Origin: Streptomyces cellostaticus
Lineage (GTDB): Bacteria > Actinomycetota > Actinomycetes > Streptomycetales > Streptomycetaceae
Length of the DNA: 64,000 bases
Assembly (NCBI RefSeq): GCF_023630175.1
Contig: NZ_JALLIN010000037.1
Coordinates: 1 to 64,000, forward strand
Direction of reading: 5' to 3'
In this document: positions 59,850-64,000 of the stretch, piece by piece
Position numbering within the stretch: the stretch's first letter is position 1
Layout: every line of letters begins with the position of its first letter
Notes under the pieces: model-generated
What the model saw: the letters and a program-made list of their open reading frames with translations, nothing else
What the model was told of the DNA's origin: nothing
The model's database searches: none
Translations under genes and position numbers: made by a program

Positions 59850-60584
59850 TCAGGCCGAGGCGTTTGCGTAGCGCCCGAGGACCGGTTCCAGGTGGTCGAC
59901 GCACGGTCCTTCCAGTCCGGCCGCTCCGGCCTGCGGGCGGACCAGTTCGATCTGGTCGAACTCGGGCTCGCGGCCCTCGCCCGTCTCCGTGCTCACCAGC
60001 CGCGCGTACCGCTCACGCAGTTCCCGGCCGGAGCTCGGCGGGGCGAGGAACACGACGCCGACACCGCCTCCCGCGCCCCGGGTGGTCAGCCACAGCCTCA
60101 GGGCTCCGGCGGGGGTGGCGGAGCCGGTCTCCTCTGCCAGCTCGCGGGCCGCGTGCCGGCGCAGGCCGTCGACGTCCAGCTCGACTCCCTCGTCCGGGGG
60201 TTCGACACTCCCGCCGGGGAGCTGCCAGCGGCCCGGCGCCGCGGTCGAGGCGGCCATCCGCCCCACCAGCAGGCGCCCGTCCTCGGACGGCTGCGCCACG
60301 GAGACGAACAGCGAGGAGCACACCGGCGCGTCCGGCAGCTCCCGCAGGGCGCGGTGACGGTAGGTGGCCCGGGCCCACGACAGCACCAGTGCGTCCCGCC
60401 CGTCCCGCTCCAGGCCCGTCAGCGCGGCCACCGGACCGTCGAAGAGCGCCGGATTGGCCCGCACCGCCTCCTCCCACCGGCGGTCCACGGCCGCCCGGTG
60501 CGCCGGGGACAGTTCGGGCAGGACGGTCTCGACGAGCCGGATGCGCGGGGGGGACAGCAGCTCCACCCGGCCGGCCCGGATCAC
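59850..60584 (-). CDS. Nudix hydrolase with extended Nudix box
   Basis: A 244-residue protein. The N-terminal 90 residues (VIRAGRVELLSPPRIRLVET) are not part of the core and resemble the extra domain of larger Nudix enzymes that act on coenzymes. The Nudix box starts GGSVEPPDEGVELDVDG and ends RHAARELAEETGS, with about eight more residues than the canonical spacing. The catalytic AAREL-EET remains. The GTG start overlaps the ROK stop by 4 bp (GTGA), so the two are co-translated. Substrate unknown. Confidence 0.85.
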   Translation of the reverse strand: MIRAGRVELLSPPRIRLVETVLPELSPAHRAAVDRRWEEAVRANPALFDGPVAALTGLERDGRDALVLSWARATYRHRALRELPDAPVCSSLFVSVAQPSEDGRLLVGRMAASTAAPGRWQLPGGSVEPPDEGVELDVDGLRRHAARELAEETGSATPAGALRLWLTTRGAGGGVGVVFLAPPSSGRELRERYARLVSTETGEGREPEFDQIELVRPQAGAAGLEGPCVDHLEPVLGRYANASA

Positions 60585-61816
60585 AGCGCCGCCAGCGGAT
60601 CGTCCAGGACCGGCTGCCAGGCCAGCTCCGCCGCGCCCACCAGGCTGTTGTGGTCCAGGGTGCAGGCCAGGACGGGGACTCCGCCGCTCTGCCCCCACAG
60701 ACTGCGGTCGGCGACCACCGCGCGCAGGCGGGCGGGGTCGGCGTCGAGCAGGGTGCGGTGCAGGCCGCCCAGGATGATGCGGTCGGGGTTGAGGATGTTG
60801 ACCAGGCCGGCCAGGCCCAGCCCGAGGCGGTCGATCAGGGCCTCGGCGGCGCCGCGCACGGACGGGTCGGCGTACTGGTCGCGCAGCATCTCGTTGGCCT
60901 GCTGCAGCAGGGAGACCTCGGGGCCCGGATCGCGGCCCGCCTCGACGAGCAGGGCCAGCGGGTCCGTCTCGACGTCCAGGCAGCCGCGGCTGCCGCAGTG
61001 GCAGGGGCGGCCCTCCGGGTTGACGGTGAGGTGCCCGACCTCCAGGGCGAGCCCCGAACTCCCGGTGTGCAGACGGCCGTCGAGGACCAGCGCGCCGCCC
61101 ACGCCCCGGTGCCCGGTGGCCACGCACAGCAGGTCCCTGGCGCCGCGGCCGGCGCCGTGCCGGTGCTCGGCGAGCGCGGCGAGGTTGACGTCGTTGGCCG
61201 CGAAGGCGGGGCCGGTGATGCCGGCGGCGCGCACGCACCGCGCGAAGATTTGACGGACCGGCGCCCCCACCGGCCAGGCCAGGTGGAGCGGGTTCAGGGC
61301 CAGGCCGTCCGGTTCGGCGACCGCGGAGGGCACGGCGAGTCCGGCGCCCACGCAGCGGCGGCCGGTGGTGCGCAGGAGTTCGGCGCCCGCCTCGACGACG
61401 GAGCCCAGGACCTTCGCCGGGTCGGCGTCGACGGTCTCGCAGCCGGGCGCCGTCGCCACGATCCGCCCGCCGAGCCCCACCAGTGCGGCCCGGAAGCCGT
61501 CGGCGTGGACCTGCGCGGCGAGCACCACCGGGCCGTCCTCGGCGACCTCGAGGCGGTGCGAGGGGCGCCCCTGGGAACCGGCCGCCGCGCCCGGCCGGGC
61601 GTTCACCCGGATCAGCCCGAGCGCCTCCAGTTCGGCGGCCACCGCACCGGCGGTCGCCCGGGTGACCCCGAGTTCGGCGGTCAGCACGGCCCGGGTCGGT
61701 GCCCGTCCGGTGTGCACGAGCTCCAGCGCCGGTCCGAGCGCACCGCGCCCCCGGTCCAGCCGCGCCCTGGAGGTGATCCCTTCCCCCGCCTTCCGGGGGT
61801 CCGCCTTGCCGGTCAT
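60581..61816 (-). CDS. ROK-family transcriptional regulator
   Basis: A 411-residue ROK protein. An N-terminal helix-turn-helix (about 30-75, HTGRAPTRAVLTAELGVTRA) places it among the repressors rather than the free kinases. The C-terminal kinase-like domain shows GVGGALVLDG, EVGHLTVNPEG and the zinc motif CHCGSRGCLDV. The Asp of the NDVNLAALAE block is in place, so sugar binding or even phosphorylation is possible. It is coupled to the Nudix gene downstream. It may sense a sugar used by the class II aldolase gene at the window edge, which is inference. Confidence 0.9.
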   Translation of the reverse strand: MTGKADPRKAGEGITSRARLDRGRGALGPALELVHTGRAPTRAVLTAELGVTRATAGAVAAELEALGLIRVNARPGAAAGSQGRPSHRLEVAEDGPVVLAAQVHADGFRAALVGLGGRIVATAPGCETVDADPAKVLGSVVEAGAELLRTTGRRCVGAGLAVPSAVAEPDGLALNPLHLAWPVGAPVRQIFARCVRAAGITGPAFAANDVNLAALAEHRHGAGRGARDLLCVATGHRGVGGALVLDGRLHTGSSGLALEVGHLTVNPEGRPCHCGSRGCLDVETDPLALLVEAGRDPGPEVSLLQQANEMLRDQYADPSVRGAAEALIDRLGLGLAGLVNILNPDRIILGGLHRTLLDADPARLRAVVADRSLWGQSGGVPVLACTLDHNSLVGAAELAWQPVLDDPLAAL

Positions 61817-61866
61817 GAGGGGAGTCTCCCATGATCCGCAGCCGTCGTGGCCTGCCCCGGTCGGAC

Positions 61867-62517
61867 CTACAACCCGCCGACCCGCAGGGTGAGGTTCAGC
61901 CGCCCGGTCAGTCCCAGTTCCGGCGGCGCCGTGCCCGGACGCACCCGCGGCACTCCGTGATGGGCGAGGCGGGACGGCCCGCCGAACACGAACAGATCGC
62001 CGCTGCGCAGCTCGACGTCCGTGTACGGCCTGGTGCGGGTCTCGGTGTTGCCGAACCGGAAGACGCAGGTGTCGCCGAGGCTCAGCGACACCACCGGCGC
62101 GTCCGACCGCTCGTCGGCGTCGCGGTGCATGCCCATGCGGGCGTCGCCGTCGTAGAAGTTGATCAGCGCGATGTCGTAGGGCGCGGCCGGGAGCGCCCGC
62201 GGCCCGAGCGCCTCGGACACGGCGGCCCGGGCCAGCTCGTCCAGCCAGGCCGGGAACGGCTTCACGGGCGCGCCGTCACCGTCGACGGCGGTGGGGGCGT
62301 AGCCGTACGGGTACCAGTGCCGGCCCAGGCAGACCTGCCGGGCGCTCATCGTGCCGCCGCCGGGCGTGCGGACGGTGCGCAGGCCGGCCGGGGGCCGGGC
62401 CCACGCGCGGCAGTCGGTGAGCAGCGCGCGCTGCCGCTCGGCGGGCAGCCAGCCCGGGACGTGCACGGCGCCCGGCGCGACCCGCGCCGGCTCCCGGGCG
62501 AACAGCTCGGCATCCAT
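61867..62517 (-). CDS. AlkB-like 2-oxoglutarate/Fe(II) dioxygenase
   Basis: A 216-residue protein of the AlkB family, which repairs alkylated DNA or RNA bases by oxidative demethylation. Iron ligands are HRDAD (His and Asp) and the distal His in SRLAHHGV. The 2-oxoglutarate Arg and structural Asn lie in GRLNLTLR near the C-terminus. The middle has YDIALINFYDGDARMGMHRD, typical for AlkB. The ATG used gives MDAELFAREP behind GGATGG; an ATG three codons upstream has a purine run too close to it. It is divergent from the methyltransferase gene, 55 bp apart. Confidence 0.9.
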   Translation of the reverse strand: MDAELFAREPARVAPGAVHVPGWLPAERQRALLTDCRAWARPPAGLRTVRTPGGGTMSARQVCLGRHWYPYGYAPTAVDGDGAPVKPFPAWLDELARAAVSEALGPRALPAAPYDIALINFYDGDARMGMHRDADERSDAPVVSLSLGDTCVFRFGNTETRTRPYTDVELRSGDLFVFGGPSRLAHHGVPRVRPGTAPPELGLTGRLNLTLRVGGL

Positions 62518-62572
62518 GCCGTCCATCCTGCACGAACGGTCGTGAGCTGCGGCTCGGCTAGCCTGGGGCGCG

Positions 62573-63721
62573 ATGAGCGACCGTATGACGACACCGTGGG
62601 GCGAGTTCGAGCTGTCCCGCTTCCCCGACGATCCCCGCGACCCGCTGCGTGCCTGGGACGCCTCCGACGCGTACCTGCTGCGGCACCTGGCCGAGGAGGG
62701 GGTGCCGCTGACGGGCACGGTCGTGGTGGTCGGCGACCGCTGGGGCGCGCTGGTCACGGCGCTCGCCGGGTACCGGCCGACGCAGATCACCGACTCCTTC
62801 CTCGGGCAGGAGGCGACCCGGGCGAATCTGGCCCGGGCGGGTGTCGAGCCCGGTGCCGTGCGGCTGCTGACCACACAGGATCCGCCCCCGGAGCGGGTGG
62901 ACGTGCTGCTGGTCCGGGTGCCGAAGAGCCTCGCCCTGCTGGAGGACCAGTTGCTGCGGCTCGCACCCGCCGTGCACGCGGGCACGGTGGTGGTCGGCAC
63001 CGGGATGGTGAAGGAGATCCACACGTCCACGCTGCGCCTGTTCGAGCGGATCCTCGGTCCCACCCGGACCTCACTGGCCCGGCAGAAGGCCCGGCTGATC
63101 CTCTGCTCACCGGACCCCGCCCTGGAGCGGCCCGCCAACCCGTGGCCGTACGGCTACGACCTTCCCGAGGACGCCGGGGCGCTCTCCGGGCGCCCGGTCG
63201 TCAACCACGCGGGCGTCTTCTGCGCCGACCGGCTCGACATCGGCACCCGCTTCTTCCTGCGGCACCTGCCGGCCGGGCCGGGTACCGGACGGGTGGCGGA
63301 CCTCGGCTGCGGCAACGGTGTGGTCGGCACGGCGATGGCACTGGCCGATCCGGAGGCCGAAGTGCTGTTCGTGGACGAGTCGTTCCAGGCCGTGGCCTCC
63401 GCCGAGGCGACCTACAGGGCCAACGGGGTCCCGGGGCACGCGGAGTTCCGGGTCGGGGACGGGCTGTCCGGGGTGGCGCCCGGCAGTGTGGACCTCGTGC
63501 TGAACAACCCGCCGTTCCACTCCCACCAGGCGACCACCGACGCGACGGCCCGGCGGATGTTCGCCGGGGCGAAGCGGGCGCTGCGCCCCGGCGGCGAGCT
63601 GTGGGTGGTCGGCAACCGGCATCTGGGCTACCACGTCGGGCTGAAGCGGCTGTTCGGCAACAGCGGGCTGGTGGCGAGCGACCCGAAGTTCGTGGTGCTG
63701 AGGGCGGTCAAGCGGGACTGA
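62573..63721 (+). CDS. RlmG/RsmC-like rRNA guanine methyltransferase
   Basis: A 382-residue class I methyltransferase with two related halves. The N-terminal half (about 1-190) is a degenerate copy. The C-terminal half has the SAM site VADLGCGNGVVGTAMALA and the catalytic NPPFH motif (LVLNNPPFHSHQ) that is the mark of N2-guanine methyltransferases. This is the RlmG/RsmC layout, which methylates guanine in 23S or 16S rRNA. Length matches RlmG. The stop overlaps the convergent aldolase gene by 14 bp. Confidence 0.88.
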   Translation: MSDRMTTPWGEFELSRFPDDPRDPLRAWDASDAYLLRHLAEEGVPLTGTVVVVGDRWGALVTALAGYRPTQITDSFLGQEATRANLARAGVEPGAVRLLTTQDPPPERVDVLLVRVPKSLALLEDQLLRLAPAVHAGTVVVGTGMVKEIHTSTLRLFERILGPTRTSLARQKARLILCSPDPALERPANPWPYGYDLPEDAGALSGRPVVNHAGVFCADRLDIGTRFFLRHLPAGPGTGRVADLGCGNGVVGTAMALADPEAEVLFVDESFQAVASAEATYRANGVPGHAEFRVGDGLSGVAPGSVDLVLNNPPFHSHQATTDATARRMFAGAKRALRPGGELWVVGNRHLGYHVGLKRLFGNSGLVASDPKFVVLRAVKRD

Positions 63722-64000
63722 CCGCCCGCCCCGAGGGAGGTGTGCTCCGGCCGCGGGTGAGGACCCCGATGATCCGGGCCACCTCCCGGGACATGGCGTC
63801 CCGGCCCTCGCGCAGGTACGTGCGGGAGTCGACGGCTCGCGGGTGGGCGGCCAGGAAGTCCCTGATCGCACCGGTCATGGCGGCGTTGAGTGCGGTGCCC
63901 ACGTTGACCTTGGCGATGCCGCCCGCGACGGCGGCCACCAGGCCGTGGTCCGGCACGCCGGAGGAACCGTGCAGGACCAGGGGTACGGGCAGCGCGGCGG
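63708..64000 (-). CDS. Class II fructose/tagatose-bisphosphate aldolase, 3' part (cut by window edge)
   Basis: Only the last 97 codons lie in the window. The frame reads PLVLHGSSGVPDHGLVAAVA and then GIAKVNVGTALNAAMTGAI, the Zn-ligand His and phosphate-binding loops of class II aldolases of the KbaY/GatY/FbaA group. The end has SREVARIIGVLTRG. These enzymes cleave fructose- or tagatose-1,6-bisphosphate. The stop lies inside the methyltransferase gene. Confidence 0.85.
   Translation of the reverse strand, partial: AALPVPLVLHGSSGVPDHGLVAAVAGGIAKVNVGTALNAAMTGAIRDFLAAHPRAVDSRTYLREGRDAMSREVARIIGVLTRGRSTPPSGRAVSPA

Overview
The window is chromosomal DNA from a high-GC actinomycete, almost certainly a Streptomyces. 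Third codon positions are overwhelmingly G or C, GTG and ATGA/GTGA-coupled starts are common, and several gene types are typical of streptomycetes: MatAB-like aggregation polymer genes, PucR-type regulators with GAF domains, TerD proteins, a beta-helix/AAA ATPase fusion and secreted DUF4082 proteins. No rRNA, tRNA or CRISPR array was seen.

Left region (0.06-13.8 kb): a cell-surface glycan locus. A tightly packed minus-strand operon runs from a polyprenyl-phosphate sugar transferase through a Gfo/Idh/MocA oxidoreductase, an NAD-dependent epimerase, a DegT/DnrJ aminotransferase, a NeuD/PglD-type acetyltransferase and a second aminotransferase. Together these could build an amino sugar and load the first sugar onto lipid carrier. 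A large secreted dimethylformamidase-like/DUF4082 protein lies downstream. A divergent plus-strand operon encodes a family 2 glycosyltransferase, an MFS transporter and an anchored beta-propeller protein.

Accessory region (13.8-37.5 kb): a patchwork of intact cargo and decayed DNA. Its centre is a predicted conflict/immunity locus. A 115-residue trypsin-co-occurring (CU044_2847-like) protein overlaps by 4 bp a 1421-residue protein with a trypsin-like protease, an nSTAND NTPase, one membrane helix and 14 WD40 repeats. A small unknown protein follows. A roughly 230-bp relic of a second copy of the big gene lies 4 kb upstream. Around this are relics of ISL3, IS5-like, IS3 and an ISL3/IS256 chimera, a 5'-truncated secreted protein, and relics of an aldehyde dehydrogenase, a Ser/Thr kinase and an OLD-nuclease/UvrD-helicase pair. 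Intact genes include a secreted nucleoside hydrolase, a GH18-like lipoprotein divergent from a MatAB-like poly-N-acetylglucosamine locus, a GNAT acetyltransferase and a DEAD-box RNA helicase.

Right region (37.6-64 kb): compact, conserved-looking chromosomal genes. These are an MHS-family transporter with a GAF/PucR regulator and a 3-hydroxybutyrate dehydrogenase-like SDR, a Nudix hydrolase, apolipoprotein N-acyltransferase (lnt), an Asp/Glu racemase, an HpnB-like glycosyltransferase, a double TerD protein, a MOSC protein, the beta-helix/AAA fusion, a membrane alpha/beta hydrolase, a DeoR regulator, a cysteine-synthase-like enzyme, an RsbW-like ATPase, a second Nudix, a ROK regulator, an AlkB-like dioxygenase, an RlmG/RsmC-like methyltransferase and the 3' end of a class II aldolase cut by the window edge.

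All functional calls come from reading the sequence by eye; no database search was run.
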